A DNA stretch of 64,000 bases. Origin: Desulforapulum autotrophicum. Its GTDB lineage: Bacteria; Desulfobacterota; Desulfobacteria; Desulfobacterales; Desulfolunaceae. This document shows, one piece after another, positions 45,181 through 54,985 of the stretch (positions are counted from its first letter, which is position 1; each line of letters begins with the position of its first letter). The notes beneath the pieces were generated by a model. The model searched no databases and had not been told where the DNA came from. It saw nothing but the letters and a program-made list of their open reading frames with translations. The position numbers were made by a program, and so were the translations under genes. The DNA is taken from assembly GCA_020723285.1 (NCBI GenBank), contig DYJE01000004.1, positions 124,001 through 188,000 on the forward strand. Direction: 5' to 3'.

Positions 45181-47904
45181 TTGAAAAAGTACATCTACAG
45201 CTTCGGCGGCGGCGAATCCGAAGGTGGCGCGTCCCAGATGAACCTTCTCGGCGGGAAAGGTGCCAACCTCGCGGAAATGGCCCTTCTGGGAATCCCGGTG
45301 CCACCGGGTTTCACCATCACCACCGAATGCTGCAACCACTACCTGCATTCCGGGGGGCTTTATCCCCCGGAATTCGACACCCAGTTCGACAAAGCGCTGA
45401 AAACCGTTGAAACCCTTATGGGCAGGGGGTTTGACCACAGCGAAAACCCCCTTCTCGTGTCTTGCCGGTCCGGCGGAAGGCAGAGCATGCCGGGCATGAT
45501 GGAAACGGTGCTCAATGTGGGGCTCACCAGCCGGACCATTCCAGGGCTTATCGCCCAGACCGGCGATGAGCGTTTTGTCTACGATTCCTACCGCCGCCTG
45601 ATCATGATGTACGCCGATGTGGTGATGGAAAAAGCCGAAGGGCTGGAACCCGAAGACGGGGACGGCATCAGGGACAGGCTTGAGGCCATCCTGAACGACT
45701 GGAAGCTGGAAAACGGCTACACGTCCGACACCGATATCCCCGCCGCCGATCTGAAAAAAATCTGTGAGCAATTCAAGCTCACCGTAAAAATTGTCCTGAA
45801 ATCGGAATTCCCCGATTCGGCCCGCGAACAGCTCATGCGGGCTGTGGGAGCCGTGTTTAAAAGCTGGAACGGTCGAAGGGCCGTGGCTTACCGGCGGATC
45901 GAAAATATTCCCGACGACTGGGGAACCGGAGTGACCGTGCAGTCCATGGTTTTTGGAAACATGGGGGACGATTCAGCAACAGGCGTGGCCTTTACCCGCA
46001 ACCCCGCCACCGGAGAAAATGTGTTTTTCGGCGAGTGGCTGGTGAACGCTCAAGGCGAAGATGTGGTGGCAGGCCTTCGCACGCCCTGTCCCTTGAACGA
46101 GGAAACGAAAAGGGAAGAGAACAGGCACAGCCCTTCGCTTCAGACCCTGATGCCCGATGTTTACAGAGAGCTTCTCACCATCCGCAAGAAACTGGAAGTC
46201 CATTTTCACGACATGCAGGACATTGAGTTCACCATCGAAAAAAGCAAACTCTTCATGCTCCAGTGCCGGGTGGGCAAGAGGACGGGTACGGCGGCCCTCA
46301 ACATGGCCATGGACATGCTGGAAGAAGGCCTGATCAACGAAGTCACGGCCATCACTCGGGTGAAACCCCAGCAGCTGGACGAACTTCTCCACCCTGTGGT
46401 GGACCCTCAGGATGAAAAAAACGCCGAAGTTCTGGCACGAGGTCTTCCCGCAGGGCCTGGTGGCGCTTTCGGCCATATCGTGTTCACGTCGGAAGACGCC
46501 GTGGAATGGGCGAAGGAAGGAAAAAACGTCATTCTGGTCCGGGAGGAAACCAACCCCGAGGACATCGAAGGCATGCGTTCGGCCAAAGGCATCCTGACAG
46601 CCCGGGGCGGCATGACAAGTCACGCGGCCCTTGTGGCCCGAGGCTGGGGGAAATGCTGTGTGGTGGGGGCTTCGGCACTGGAGATCCATGTGGCGTCCAG
46701 AAAACTTAAAATCGGCGACAAGGTGTTCAAACAGGGCGATCTGATCACGCTGAACGGCTCTAACGGGTCCGTGTACGAAGACAAACTCACCATGATCGAG
46801 GCCACGGAAAATCCCAGGTTCAGGAATTTCATGCAGCGTGTGGACCGGTACAGAACCATGGGGGTGAGGGCCAACGCCGACACGCCGGACGCCGCCCGGA
46901 CAGCCCTGGCCTATGGAGCCGAAGGCATCGGCCTTTTCAGGACCGAGCACATGTTTTACGGGGCCAATTCAGACGAGCCCCTTTTTCTTCTGCGAAAGAT
47001 GATCCTGAGCACCTCGGGAAGGGAGCGGCGTCACGCCCTTTCCGGACTTTTTCCCTATGTCAAAAAAGAAATCAAGGAAACCCTGGCTGTGATGGACGGC
47101 CTGCCGGTGACCATCCGAACCCTTGATCCGCCACTGCATGAATTTGTCCCCCACTCCAGGACCAAGCAGAATGAAATCGCGAAATCCCTGGGAATCGACC
47201 AGAGCGAAATCAAACGGCGAATCGACGATCTGTATGAAACCAATCCCATGATGGGGCATAGGGGCGTCCGGCTTGGAATCACCTATCCTGAAATCATTGA
47301 AATCCAGGTCCGGGCCATTCTGGAGGCGGCTGCTGAGCTGACGCTGGAAGGGCTGTGCCCCCAGCCGGAAATCATGATCCCCGTCACCTCGGATGTTCAG
47401 GAGCTGGTGATCATGAAGCGTCTGGTCCAGACGGTCTACGATGAAATCACGGCACGTTACAACCTGGGTGGGATTGTCTACAAGTTCGGAACCATGATCG
47501 AAACGCCCAGGGCCGCCCTTCAGGCGGACAAAATGGCCCGGGTGGCCGAGTTTTTTTCATTCGGGACCAACGATCTGACCCAGATGTGTTTCGGCCTGAG
47601 CCGTGATGATTTCGGACGATTCATGGGCGAGTACAAATCCCGGCAGATTCTGAAGGACGACCCCTTTGAAACCCTGGACAGGGACGGTGTGGGGACACTC
47701 ATCGCCATTGCCGTGGACAAAGGTCGGAAAAGCCGGGCGGATCTGAAAATCGGGATCTGCGGGGAACATGGCGGGGATCCGGCATCGGTGACCTGCTGCT
47801 ATGAGCAGGGCCTGGATTACGTGAGCTGTTCCCCGTTCAGAATCCCCATTGCACGACTGGCATCGGCCCAGGCCAGGATCAGGAGGGAATCACTGTGCGG
47901 ATAA
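45181..47904 (+). CDS. ppdK: Pyruvate, phosphate dikinase
   Basis: A 907-residue enzyme interconverting pyruvate, ATP and Pi with PEP, AMP and PPi. The N-terminal ATP-grasp part is at about 1-340; the phospho-histidine domain has His481 in GGMTSHAALVARGWG; the C-terminal PEP-binding barrel includes Cys860 in GICGEHGGDP. The start is TTG at 45181: GGAGG lies directly upstream, the protein then begins LKKYIYSFGGGESEG, and the length fits the family. An ATG far upstream in the repeat (45088) is rejected. PPDK gives anaerobes PPi-linked gluconeogenesis or glycolysis. Confidence 0.95.
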   Translation: MKKYIYSFGGGESEGGASQMNLLGGKGANLAEMALLGIPVPPGFTITTECCNHYLHSGGLYPPEFDTQFDKALKTVETLMGRGFDHSENPLLVSCRSGGRQSMPGMMETVLNVGLTSRTIPGLIAQTGDERFVYDSYRRLIMMYADVVMEKAEGLEPEDGDGIRDRLEAILNDWKLENGYTSDTDIPAADLKKICEQFKLTVKIVLKSEFPDSAREQLMRAVGAVFKSWNGRRAVAYRRIENIPDDWGTGVTVQSMVFGNMGDDSATGVAFTRNPATGENVFFGEWLVNAQGEDVVAGLRTPCPLNEETKREENRHSPSLQTLMPDVYRELLTIRKKLEVHFHDMQDIEFTIEKSKLFMLQCRVGKRTGTAALNMAMDMLEEGLINEVTAITRVKPQQLDELLHPVVDPQDEKNAEVLARGLPAGPGGAFGHIVFTSEDAVEWAKEGKNVILVREETNPEDIEGMRSAKGILTARGGMTSHAALVARGWGKCCVVGASALEIHVASRKLKIGDKVFKQGDLITLNGSNGSVYEDKLTMIEATENPRFRNFMQRVDRYRTMGVRANADTPDAARTALAYGAEGIGLFRTEHMFYGANSDEPLFLLRKMILSTSGRERRHALSGLFPYVKKEIKETLAVMDGLPVTIRTLDPPLHEFVPHSRTKQNEIAKSLGIDQSEIKRRIDDLYETNPMMGHRGVRLGITYPEIIEIQVRAILEAAAELTLEGLCPQPEIMIPVTSDVQELVIMKRLVQTVYDEITARYNLGGIVYKFGTMIETPRAALQADKMARVAEFFSFGTNDLTQMCFGLSRDDFGRFMGEYKSRQILKDDPFETLDRDGVGTLIAIAVDKGRKSRADLKIGICGEHGGDPASVTCCYEQGLDYVSCSPFRIPIARLASAQARIRRESLCG

Positions 47905-47907
47905 TCC

Positions 47908-49059
47908 TTAAAAATTATTCTTCATCATGGTCTTGGCCTCCAGATTGTCGGGCTGGATTTTGAGAATCTGTTTCAGGAGGTCGTCCACCACGTACACTTT
48001 TTTCATGGAAAAATAGATCTTCGCCATCCGCATCTTGGCGTCAAGGTTGTCGCTGGTGTTGTCGTCCACGTCCTTGTAATAGGCCAGAGCCTGGCCTGTG
48101 TCTCCGTCTCTTTCACAGAGTTTGGCCAAGTTGAACATCAAATCGTACCTCTCCGGGTTTTCCTCGATGACGCTTTCCAGAAGTTTCCGGGCGTAACCGA
48201 ATTCGCCGGCCTCGATGCAGCACTGTGCCGCTTTTTCCACATGAACCAGGTTCTTGCCGGAATGCATCAGGACCTTCTTGAAGATTTCGAGGGCCTGGGT
48301 TCCCATGCCTTTTTTGATCAGGATATTGCCCAGATCCACCCCGGTACCGATATTCCTCGGGCTGATGGCGATGGCCTGGTCGTAGTATTTCACCGCGGCG
48401 GCCAGATTGTCCTGCTTCAGATAGAGTTCGCTCAGGATATAGCGGCTGATGGCGTCCTGGCTGTTGACGGCCACGGCCTTCAGAAAACATTTTTCCGCCA
48501 CGTCGTCGTTGCCTTTCATGGCATAAAGCTGACCCAGTTTCCGCAAGATACGCGATGAGTTGGGGCGTTCTTTCAGCGCTTCCTTGATTTCCGGGATGGC
48601 CTGGGCAATATCCCCGGCCTCTTCGTAATCCCTGGCTTTGAGAAGGTGCCGCGTCGCTTTGGCCGGTTCGTTGGCCAGGCGGATCACGCTTCTTATCCGT
48701 TCGTCCAGGGCCTGGGTGGTCAGGGGCTTTAACAGGTAGCCGTCGATATCCGATTCGGCGGCTTCCATGACGATTTTCTTTTCCGCTTCGGCGGTGATCA
48801 TGATGACGGGCATGTCCCTGAACTGCTTGTTGTTGCGGATCAGCTCAAGAAGTTCAATCCCTTTCATGACCGGCATGTTCCAGTCGATGATGGCAAGGTC
48901 TATGGGCATTTCATTGATGATTTTCCAGCCTTCACGACCGTTTTCCGCATGGCGTATGGTTTTGCCGACATGAAGCATTTTCAGCATGCCCCGGATGGAT
49001 TTGCGCATGCTTTCCATATCGTCCACGATGAGAATGGTCATGGTTTCGAGATCGATCAT
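47908..49059 (-). CDS. Response regulator with TPR repeats
   Basis: A 383-residue protein: receiver domain (about 8-125) with phospho-acceptor Asp59 in LAIIDWNMPVMKG and Lys in LLKPLT, then about six TPR repeats (from 145: ALKERPNSSRILRKLGQLYA and following). There is no DNA-binding output, so it probably acts by protein contact. The start overlaps the upstream hybrid kinase stop by four bases (ATGA), so both are in one operon and may be a pair. GGAG precedes the ATG at eight bases. Its 3' end is four bases from the PPDK stop. Confidence 0.87.
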   Translation of the reverse strand: MIDLETMTILIVDDMESMRKSIRGMLKMLHVGKTIRHAENGREGWKIINEMPIDLAIIDWNMPVMKGIELLELIRNNKQFRDMPVIMITAEAEKKIVMEAAESDIDGYLLKPLTTQALDERIRSVIRLANEPAKATRHLLKARDYEEAGDIAQAIPEIKEALKERPNSSRILRKLGQLYAMKGNDDVAEKCFLKAVAVNSQDAISRYILSELYLKQDNLAAAVKYYDQAIAISPRNIGTGVDLGNILIKKGMGTQALEIFKKVLMHSGKNLVHVEKAAQCCIEAGEFGYARKLLESVIEENPERYDLMFNLAKLCERDGDTGQALAYYKDVDDNTSDNLDAKMRMAKIYFSMKKVYVVDDLLKQILKIQPDNLEAKTMMKNNF

Positions 49060-51650
49060 CGAATGAGCTCCTTGCTGAATGTTTCGAATTCCAGTTCCAG
49101 GGTGTGGTACAGTGAAGACAGTTCCGTCCGGTTTCCTTCTTTGGCTGATTTTTCAAGGGCCTGGGCCGCCCGGTTGATCCGCCAGGCGTTGACATTGGCC
49201 GATGAGCCTTTCAGGGCGTGGCTGTGGGAACACACAGCGTCCAGATCCCCGGAGGCCAGGGTCTGGTTCAGCATATTCATGACTTCCGGTGTTTCAGAAA
49301 GGAACGATTCAACCACCGTCAGCACCAGATCCCTGTCACCTCCGAATCTTTCGAGCATGCCTTGTTCATCAAAGACAAGGTCCATGGTTTCTTCCATGGC
49401 CTTGCCGTCGTCCGGCTCCGCCAAAACGGAATTGTCCATGTCGGACCCGATCTGGTCGTACAGGTGTATGATTCGTGAAAGATCTTCGGGATTCACCGGT
49501 TTGGTGATGTAATCGTCCATGCCCGACTGGATGCAACGCTCCCTTACGCCTTTGATGGCATTGGCCGTCATGGCCACAATGGGGGTTCGCCGACCCCCGG
49601 CTTCCTTTTTCCTGATCTCTTCTGTGCAGCGGAAACCGTCCATGACAGGCATCTGGCAGTCCATGAATACGATATCATAGGTTTTATCCTTAATGGAGTC
49701 AAGGGCTTCCATGCCATTTCTGGCACTGTCCGCCTTATAACCCAGTTTGTTCAAAAGTTCCCGGGCCACGATGAGGTTGGTTTCCTGGTCCTCGACGATC
49801 AGGATGGCCAGGTTTTTCTTCTTCCGGCTTTCGGCGATGCTGTGGCGTGTGACGAGATGAGACGGTGGCGTCTGGGCGAGAACGGTTTTCATGCAATCCC
49901 GGAGCAGCCCGTTTTCAAGGGGTTTGCTCAAATAGGCTGAAAAACCGGCTTGTTCGAAACGCCGGGCTTCTCCTCTCTCGCCGCAGGCGCTGATGACAAC
50001 CAGCTGGACATCCCGTGCCAGGTCCGACATTTTTACCGCGCGTCCCAGGGCCTCAAGATGGATTCCCGGTTTGTGGATGTCCACCACAGCCCCATGAAAA
50101 GGCTGCATCTGAAGGACCGCTTTTTCCAGAACGAAAGGGACCTCATCAAGAGAATCGGTTTCGGCGCAAAGAAGGCCCATGGCGTCAAACTGTGATTTCA
50201 GCGATTCCCGGTTCTGGGAATTTTCGCTGATGATAAGGACTCGTTTGTTTTTAAGGGGGCCTGAAAGGGACCGGCCTTCCGTAAGTTCCGGCTTGAAATG
50301 CAGGAAGGGTATGGTGAAGGAGAATGTGCTTCCGATGAGTTCTTCGCTGGTGACATGGATGGATCCGTTCATTTTTTCCACAAGAAGCCTTGAAATGGCG
50401 AGCCCAAGTCCTGTTCCGCCGTACAGCCGTGTGGTTGAGGTGTCTGCCTGGGTGAATGTTTCGAAGATGCCTTCAATTTTGTCTTGAGGGATTCCGATGC
50501 CTGTATCGGAAACCGTGAACCTGAGAACCGGGCCGTTTTCGGTGTCGGATTCTTTCTGGACCGTGAGGGTCACCGCGCCGGATTCGGTGAACTTGATGGC
50601 GTTTCCGGTAAGATTGGTCAGAACCTGCCGGACCCGTCCGGGGTCGCCGCGAAGAACTGTGGGTGTCATGGGAAGAACGTTGAAGGAGTATGACAGGCTT
50701 TTCTGTTCTGCGAGAAGGGCGAACATGGCGTTCATGTCGGACAGGGCCACCGTGAGATCGAAGTTGCGGATGTCCAGCTCCAGCTTGCCCGCCTCGATTT
50801 TTGAAAAATCCAGGATGTCGTTCAAAATGGTCAGAAGACCTTTGGCACTGTTGAACACGATGGTGGAATACCGTTTCTGATCTTCGGAAAGCGGGGTTTC
50901 CAGAAGCAGGTGCATCATCCCGATGATGCCGTTCATGGGGGTCCTGATTTCATGGCTCATGTTGGCCAGGAACTCGCTTTTAATCCGGCTGGCATTTTCC
51001 GCTTTGAGGGAGATGGCCCTGAACTGGTTTTCGCTCTGAAAAAGCCGTGACAAGGCTTCACTCTGGATGCTCTGGAAAAAATAGACGAACATGACGATGA
51101 CCGAGAGCAGGGCGAACAGATGGCCGGAGTATAGGAGAATATCACAGTCCCTGGTGATCGAGGGACCCAGTGTCAGGTTGTTGCTTCGGAACAGCATGAA
51201 CAGCGAAATGATCAACGCGGCGAAGAGGCCGTAAAGGATGCTGGCTCTGAATGTGATGGTGAAGGCTGCGCCAACAGGCAGAAGAAAAAGCCAGAGTAAA
51301 AAAGGGCTTGTGAATCCTCCGGTGTTAAATGCCGTTGACACGATGAACAAGGTAAAGGAAAGAGCTAAGGCATGGGCTGACAGGGCGCTGTTTTTTTTCT
51401 TCCGGAGCTGGAGGAGATTGAAAAGGCAGATTATCAGGGAAAAACCCGTGATGACGGCTGTTGCCGTGGAACCGGCCATGGCCTGGACCGCAAAAACCAC
51501 AGGGCACGCGATGATCAGCATGGCACTGCACAGGTTGATGGCCCTTAGTCTGTTGATCAGAAAAAGATCGTCACGGGCCGGATCCTCCGGGGGAATGCCT
51601 GAATCAGCCAGGGACCGTATGATGGATAATGCACGGTATGAGAATGTCAT
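49056..51650 (-). CDS. Hybrid sensor kinase with two receivers and Hpt
   Basis: An 864-residue membrane kinase. About six or seven N-terminal membrane helices (to about 200) form an MHYT-like or 7TM-like sensor, then HisKA (His in [12 protein letters not shown], near 233), HATPase (about 340-455), a first receiver (about 470-590; partly degenerate because the first acidic pair is Ser-Glu-Asn but Asp in VVDIHKP is kept), a second complete receiver (about 620-740: [23 protein letters not shown]), and a C-terminal Hpt (His in [11 protein letters not shown]). This is a full phosphorelay in one chain. The response regulator encoded four bases downstream is the probable target. Signal unknown. Confidence 0.88.
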   Translation of the reverse strand: MTFSYRALSIIRSLADSGIPPEDPARDDLFLINRLRAINLCSAMLIIACPVVFAVQAMAGSTATAVITGFSLIICLFNLLQLRKKKNSALSAHALALSFTLFIVSTAFNTGGFTSPFLLWLFLLPVGAAFTITFRASILYGLFAALIISLFMLFRSNNLTLGPSITRDCDILLYSGHLFALLSVIVMFVYFFQSIQSEALSRLFQSENQFRAISLKAENASRIKSEFLANMSHEIRTPMNGIIGMMHLLLETPLSEDQKRYSTIVFNSAKGLLTILNDILDFSKIEAGKLELDIRNFDLTVALSDMNAMFALLAEQKSLSYSFNVLPMTPTVLRGDPGRVRQVLTNLTGNAIKFTESGAVTLTVQKESDTENGPVLRFTVSDTGIGIPQDKIEGIFETFTQADTSTTRLYGGTGLGLAISRLLVEKMNGSIHVTSEELIGSTFSFTIPFLHFKPELTEGRSLSGPLKNKRVLIISENSQNRESLKSQFDAMGLLCAETDSLDEVPFVLEKAVLQMQPFHGAVVDIHKPGIHLEALGRAVKMSDLARDVQLVVISACGERGEARRFEQAGFSAYLSKPLENGLLRDCMKTVLAQTPPSHLVTRHSIAESRKKKNLAILIVEDQETNLIVARELLNKLGYKADSARNGMEALDSIKDKTYDIVFMDCQMPVMDGFRCTEEIRKKEAGGRRTPIVAMTANAIKGVRERCIQSGMDDYITKPVNPEDLSRIIHLYDQIGSDMDNSVLAEPDDGKAMEETMDLVFDEQGMLERFGGDRDLVLTVVESFLSETPEVMNMLNQTLASGDLDAVCSHSHALKGSSANVNAWRINRAAQALEKSAKEGNRTELSSLYHTLELEFETFSKELIR

Positions 51651-51859
51651 GAATGAGCGCCTCGGTTTGTCACATGATATGCCTCTTCGGGTTGGGGCAA
51701 GGCTGATTCAATTATCGGTCAATGGGTGGATATTCTTGATGATTATTTGCGTTTTTCAATGTGTTTCTATAAGGTGAAGCTTAGCCCGGTGATTTGGAGA
51801 GGCATTGTGACATGAAATTCGTCTGTTGAAATTCCGATCAACGTTTGGGGAATGATACT

Positions 51860-52612
51860 ATGTTGCGTGAAATCTTCGCTCGTTACAGACAAGGATACCA
51901 GACCTTCGCTTATCCCAAAAAACCTGTGGACATTCCCGAGCGGTTCAGGGGATATCCTGTGCTCATTCAGGGTTCATCACACTCGGAAAACGAAAGGATA
52001 GCAAGGACCTGCGGATTCGGGGCGCTGTTTCTGGATGATGGGAATCTGGCCCTGGACATGGGGCGCTGTCTTTTCTGCTCAGACTGCCCGGCCCATGAAG
52101 CGGTGTCGTTCACGACAGACCCCGTGCTGGCGGTGAGCCGGAGGGATGATCTTATTGTCAGGTCCGGCCAGGCCAAAAAAACAGCGGGCCAGCTCCCCCC
52201 GGATCTGCTGAAACTTTTCAGAAAGTCCCTGAAATTCCGGGAAGTCAGCGCCGGAGGTTGCAACGCCTGCGAAGCGGACACCAACGTTCTTTCCACCATC
52301 GGCTGGGATCTGGGCCGTTTCGGCGTCCAGTTCGTGGCCAGTCCGCGTCATGCCGACGGCCTTTTCGTCACCGGCCCCGTATCTGAAAACATGCGGGCCG
52401 CCACACTCCTCACCTATGAAGCCATTCCTAACCCCAAGATCGTGGTGGCCTGCGGGGCCTGCGCCATATGCGGCGGCCCGTTCACCGGCTCCCCTGAAAT
52501 TCACGACGGCGTTGAAGGCCTGTTGCCTGTGGACCTTTTCATCCCCGGCTGCCCACCCCATCCCGTGACCATCTTGGATGGCATCCTCCGGATCATGGGG
52601 CGGATCCCGTAG
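51860..52612 (+). CDS. Ferredoxin-like/NuoB-HycG-type [NiFe] hydrogenase small-subunit fusion
   Basis: A 250-residue protein. Residues 1-80: a ferredoxin-like module of the NuoI/HycF type with only one set of cluster cysteines (Cys51, then Cys70, Cys73, Cys76 in CLFCSDCP), enough for one [4Fe-4S] cluster; the other set is lost. Residues about 100-250: a NuoB/HycG-like module with Cys134 and Cys137 (GGCNACEAD), Cys198/201/204 (VACGACAICGG) and Cys231 (PGCPPHP), the pattern of a proximal [4Fe-4S] cluster. Normally these subunits belong to Complex I or group 4 hydrogenases. Here no large subunit, membrane subunit or maturation gene is next to it. The start at 51860 is preferred over TTG at 51845. 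Confidence 0.75.
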   Translation: MLREIFARYRQGYQTFAYPKKPVDIPERFRGYPVLIQGSSHSENERIARTCGFGALFLDDGNLALDMGRCLFCSDCPAHEAVSFTTDPVLAVSRRDDLIVRSGQAKKTAGQLPPDLLKLFRKSLKFREVSAGGCNACEADTNVLSTIGWDLGRFGVQFVASPRHADGLFVTGPVSENMRAATLLTYEAIPNPKIVVACGACAICGGPFTGSPEIHDGVEGLLPVDLFIPGCPPHPVTILDGILRIMGRIP

Positions 52613-52618
52613 GCCATT

Positions 52619-52646
52619 AAAAAAGGGGCGGATGGAAATCCGCCCC
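52619..52646 (-). terminator. Intrinsic terminator for leftward transcript (molbindin remnant)
   Basis: GGGGCGGAT pairs with ATCCGCCCC around GGAA; on the minus strand the stem is followed by six T (52624-52619). It lies just left of the molbindin remnant, so it is probably that gene's original terminator and still stops the toxin-antitoxin transcript. Confidence 0.7.
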
Positions 52647-52692
52647 GGTTCAACCGCTGTGGTATGGAGATGGGTTCAGAGTTTGTCCCGGA

Positions 52693-52848
52693 CTATTCTT
52701 TGCCGAGCATGACACTGCTGGCCTTGATCAGGACGCAGATCGGATCTCCCACCTTGACGTCCAGCTCTTTCACCGCCTCTGCGGTGATGGTGGATGAAAT
52801 GGCATTGCCGCCCCCGATGTCCACTTTTACTATTGAAAAAGAACTTTT
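52693..52848 (-). pseudogene. 5'-truncated molbindin (Mop/TOBE) gene
   Basis: On the minus strand, the frame ending at the TAG at 52693-52695 reads SIVKVDIGGGNAISSTITAE and then AVKELDVKVGDPICVLIKASSVMLGKE. This matches the C-terminal two thirds of a molbindin (about 70 residues; GGGNAISxxIT and VLIKASSVM are diagnostic). The frame has no start and no homology beyond about 52848; the missing first 18 or so residues (usually MKISARNQ...) are not found on the far side of the toxin-antitoxin genes either. The fragment overlaps the 3' end of the GNAT toxin gene in another frame. It is decayed, and the molybdate regulator and modABC lie just to the right. Confidence 0.75.
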
Positions 52849-53345
52849 TGAATGGTCGATAACGGGAATACAAGTGTGAGGGGACTGTCTTGAAGGGGAA
52901 TGGCACCATAACCGGCATACCAGCGGGCCGCATCATCGTTTTTTGCATCGATGATCAGGGCGACGCCACCGACGTCCTGCGACGCCCTGATGCAGCGAAG
53001 TCCCGCTGATAACAGAAGCTGCCCGCCAAGTCCCTGACTCTGCACGGAACGGTCCACGGCAAGACGGCAAAGGCGGAATGCCGGGACATCGTAACGGGCA
53101 AGGCCCCGTTTCACGATGGCAGGAGTGCGGGCAAATTCAATGGATGCGGGACAGATGGAATAATACCCCAGGATGATGGAGGGTGTGTCGTCCGGAACGG
53201 CAAGAAATGATTTGGCACCGCCATGTTCATGGGATTGTCGTGCATGACGACTCAAATAATCATTCAGCGCCTGATCACCGCAATCAAAAGCGTTACGGTC
53301 ATGGTTTCTGGATACGGGTTCTTCATGCCAGGAAGGTAGAATCAT
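52830..53345 (-). CDS. GNAT toxin of TacT type
   Basis: A 171-residue acetyltransferase. The acetyl-CoA-binding motif QSQGLGGQLL is intact, with the preceding RLAVDRSV strand. Size and sequence (FDCGDQALNDYLSRHARQ near the N terminus) fit the TacT/AtaT toxins that acetylate the amino group of aminoacyl-tRNAs and block translation. The start overlaps the antitoxin stop by four bases. The 3' end overlaps the remains of the molbindin gene by about 19 bases, and its last codons lie at the predicted junction. The paired antitoxin has the DUF1778 fold typical of this family. Confidence 0.9.
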   Translation of the reverse strand: MILPSWHEEPVSRNHDRNAFDCGDQALNDYLSRHARQSHEHGGAKSFLAVPDDTPSIILGYYSICPASIEFARTPAIVKRGLARYDVPAFRLCRLAVDRSVQSQGLGGQLLLSAGLRCIRASQDVGGVALIIDAKNDDAARWYAGYGAIPLQDSPLTLVFPLSTIQKVLFQ

Positions 53346-53620
53346 GCTTTTTTCTTCACCGCCTGTGATGCTGCAATGAGCTTTGTATTCGGAAGAGGCG
53401 GATTTTCAAGAGCATCCAGAACACGGAGGCTGTCTCGTTCTGACAAATGAATCTGTTCAACCTGTGCGATGACGTCCTTTGCGGCTTGAAGGGCATTTCG
53501 CAAAACAAAATCCGTCAAATCCGTATGAGTATACGAAACAGCGCGCATGAGCAGTTCCTTGTCACATGGCCGAATCCTCAGTGACATTCGATTGCTGTCT
53601 TTTACCGCAGTTCTTGGCAT
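53342..53620 (-). CDS. DUF1778-type antitoxin of TacA type
   Basis: A 92-residue antitoxin with an N-terminal RHH domain (RMSLRIRPCDKELLMRAVSY, TDFVLRNALQAAKDV) and a C-terminal helix that would cap the GNAT toxin's active site. It is the first gene of a two-gene operon with overlap of four bases. CAAGGAG lies before the start. It probably autorepresses through an upstream inverted repeat. Confidence 0.9.
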   Translation of the reverse strand: MPRTAVKDSNRMSLRIRPCDKELLMRAVSYTHTDLTDFVLRNALQAAKDVIAQVEQIHLSERDSLRVLDALENPPLPNTKLIAASQAVKKKA

Positions 53621-53675
53621 ATAATACTCCTTGGTATGATTGCATATGTTTATTATTCAATGTCCCTTTGGGTTA

Positions 53676-53696
53676 TGTACACAATCAAACCGTACA
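53676..53696. promoter_or_regulatory. Probable operator of the TacAT-type operon
   Basis: TGTAC and GTACA form an inverted repeat 11 bases apart within an AT-rich stretch 56-76 bases upstream of the antitoxin start. RHH antitoxins use such sites for autorepression. The gap 53621-53848 otherwise holds an AT-rich promoter region (53630-53720) and a hairpin just after the regulator stop (53822-53848, CCTGAAC/GTTCAGG), and no gene. Confidence 0.4.
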
Positions 53697-53848
53697 AATA
53701 TACCTTGGATTTGTCAAGATGGCAGCTGTTCACATAACCCCATGATACAAGAAAAAGTCCGAAAAGACAGGCATGATGGACAGGAACATGGGACCTTTGT
53801 GGGAGTATCATGGCCATGATTCCTGAACCCTTGGGGCCTCTGTTCAGG

Positions 53849-54967
53849 CTACAATGTATCGATGAGGTTGCCGCTGAAAGAGGTCTCGTAACCTGGCACG
53901 CTGGCGATGTCGTCCCGGAGTGCCCGGGTCTGGAGAACGTCCAGCATGATTCGGACGGTCTGGTGGTCCAGCATGTCGTCGGGAATCACCAGGTCGCAGC
54001 GGACGGCGGCCAGGGGCACGAAGGAAAGGCCGTAGAGGTCGGCCACCACATGAAGACCCAGGGCCGCGTCCACGGCTCCTGAAGCCACCATGCGGGCACC
54101 GTCGTTGTGATTTTTCACCTCGTTGTGATAACCGTTGATGGTGGTGTTGGGCAGTCTGGCCGCAGACAGGTGATCGTCCAGAAGGATGCGCAGCGCCGCT
54201 CCGCATTCCCGGTTTACGAATGTCAGGTTTTTCAGATACAGATCGTCGATGCTCCGGATGTTGCGGGGGTTACCGGCGGCCACCATCAATCCTTCCTCCA
54301 TGGTGGTGAACCCCACCACCTTGCCGCCCATGCCGGTGAGCATTTCCCGGGCCAGTGACACGTTGGATTCTTCACCTTCCCGGTTGTGGAGATGCACACC
54401 GCCCACATGGGCAAAACCCTGGGCCAGGGCCCTCATGGAAGCGTAGCTTGACGCGAAACAGGTGTGGACACGGGCGCTTGCGAAAGCACGGCCCACATGC
54501 TCCCCGAGGATCGAGAACGCCGGGTCGCAACCGAAGAGAAGGATGGTCCTGTCCAGCAACTCGTTCGAACAGTACACCCTGGCTTTCAGGCCGTCAGGCT
54601 CCAGAATGGCGTCAGACGCCGGGAGGCCGCGGTTTGACAGAAGGCTTTCCGTCTGAGGGACACCCACCAGACGCCCACGGACGTTCGCTGAATGCAGGCG
54701 CGGTGACCCTGCCGGTTCATTGCCTGCAATGTCGATTTCAATCAGGTCACCGGTGGTTTCCTCGCTGAATAAGGTCTCCACCGTGCAGTCGAGGATTTTG
54801 GCCATCCGGATGGCCACTCCGGTGTTTGGCAGGTAACGTCCCGATTCAATATCGTAAATGGCCTGACGTTTTACGCCCACCGAATCGGCGAGCTGGGCCT
54901 GGGACCAGCCTTTGGCCTGGCGGTAGGCTTTGACGTGGCAGGTGATCTTGGGCTGGCTGTCGTCCAT
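53849..54967 (-). CDS. XRE-type regulator with molybdate-type binding domain
   Basis: A 372-residue protein with an N-terminal helix-turn-helix (about 12-66: YRQAKGWSQAQLADSVGVKR and QAIYDIESGRYLPNTG) and a C-terminal periplasmic-binding-protein-like domain of the PF12727 kind (about 120-340). It is distinct from canonical ModE. It lies divergently to modABC and should sense molybdate or a molybdenum cofactor and control uptake. It probably autoregulates through direct repeats in front of its start. Its stop is 228 bases from the antitoxin gene. Before the toxin-antitoxin insertion the molbindin gene likely followed it on the same strand. Confidence 0.8.
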   Translation of the reverse strand: MDDSQPKITCHVKAYRQAKGWSQAQLADSVGVKRQAIYDIESGRYLPNTGVAIRMAKILDCTVETLFSEETTGDLIEIDIAGNEPAGSPRLHSANVRGRLVGVPQTESLLSNRGLPASDAILEPDGLKARVYCSNELLDRTILLFGCDPAFSILGEHVGRAFASARVHTCFASSYASMRALAQGFAHVGGVHLHNREGEESNVSLAREMLTGMGGKVVGFTTMEEGLMVAAGNPRNIRSIDDLYLKNLTFVNRECGAALRILLDDHLSAARLPNTTINGYHNEVKNHNDGARMVASGAVDAALGLHVVADLYGLSFVPLAAVRCDLVIPDDMLDHQTVRIMLDVLQTRALRDDIASVPGYETSFSGNLIDTL

Positions 54968-54985
54968 GGCGTTTCTCCGGGATAA

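Noticed and set aside
43607-45304. 565-codon antisense frame over the MCP, cheW and PPDK start
   Set aside because: His/Gly-rich shadow of Ala/Glu-rich chemoreceptor coding sequence.
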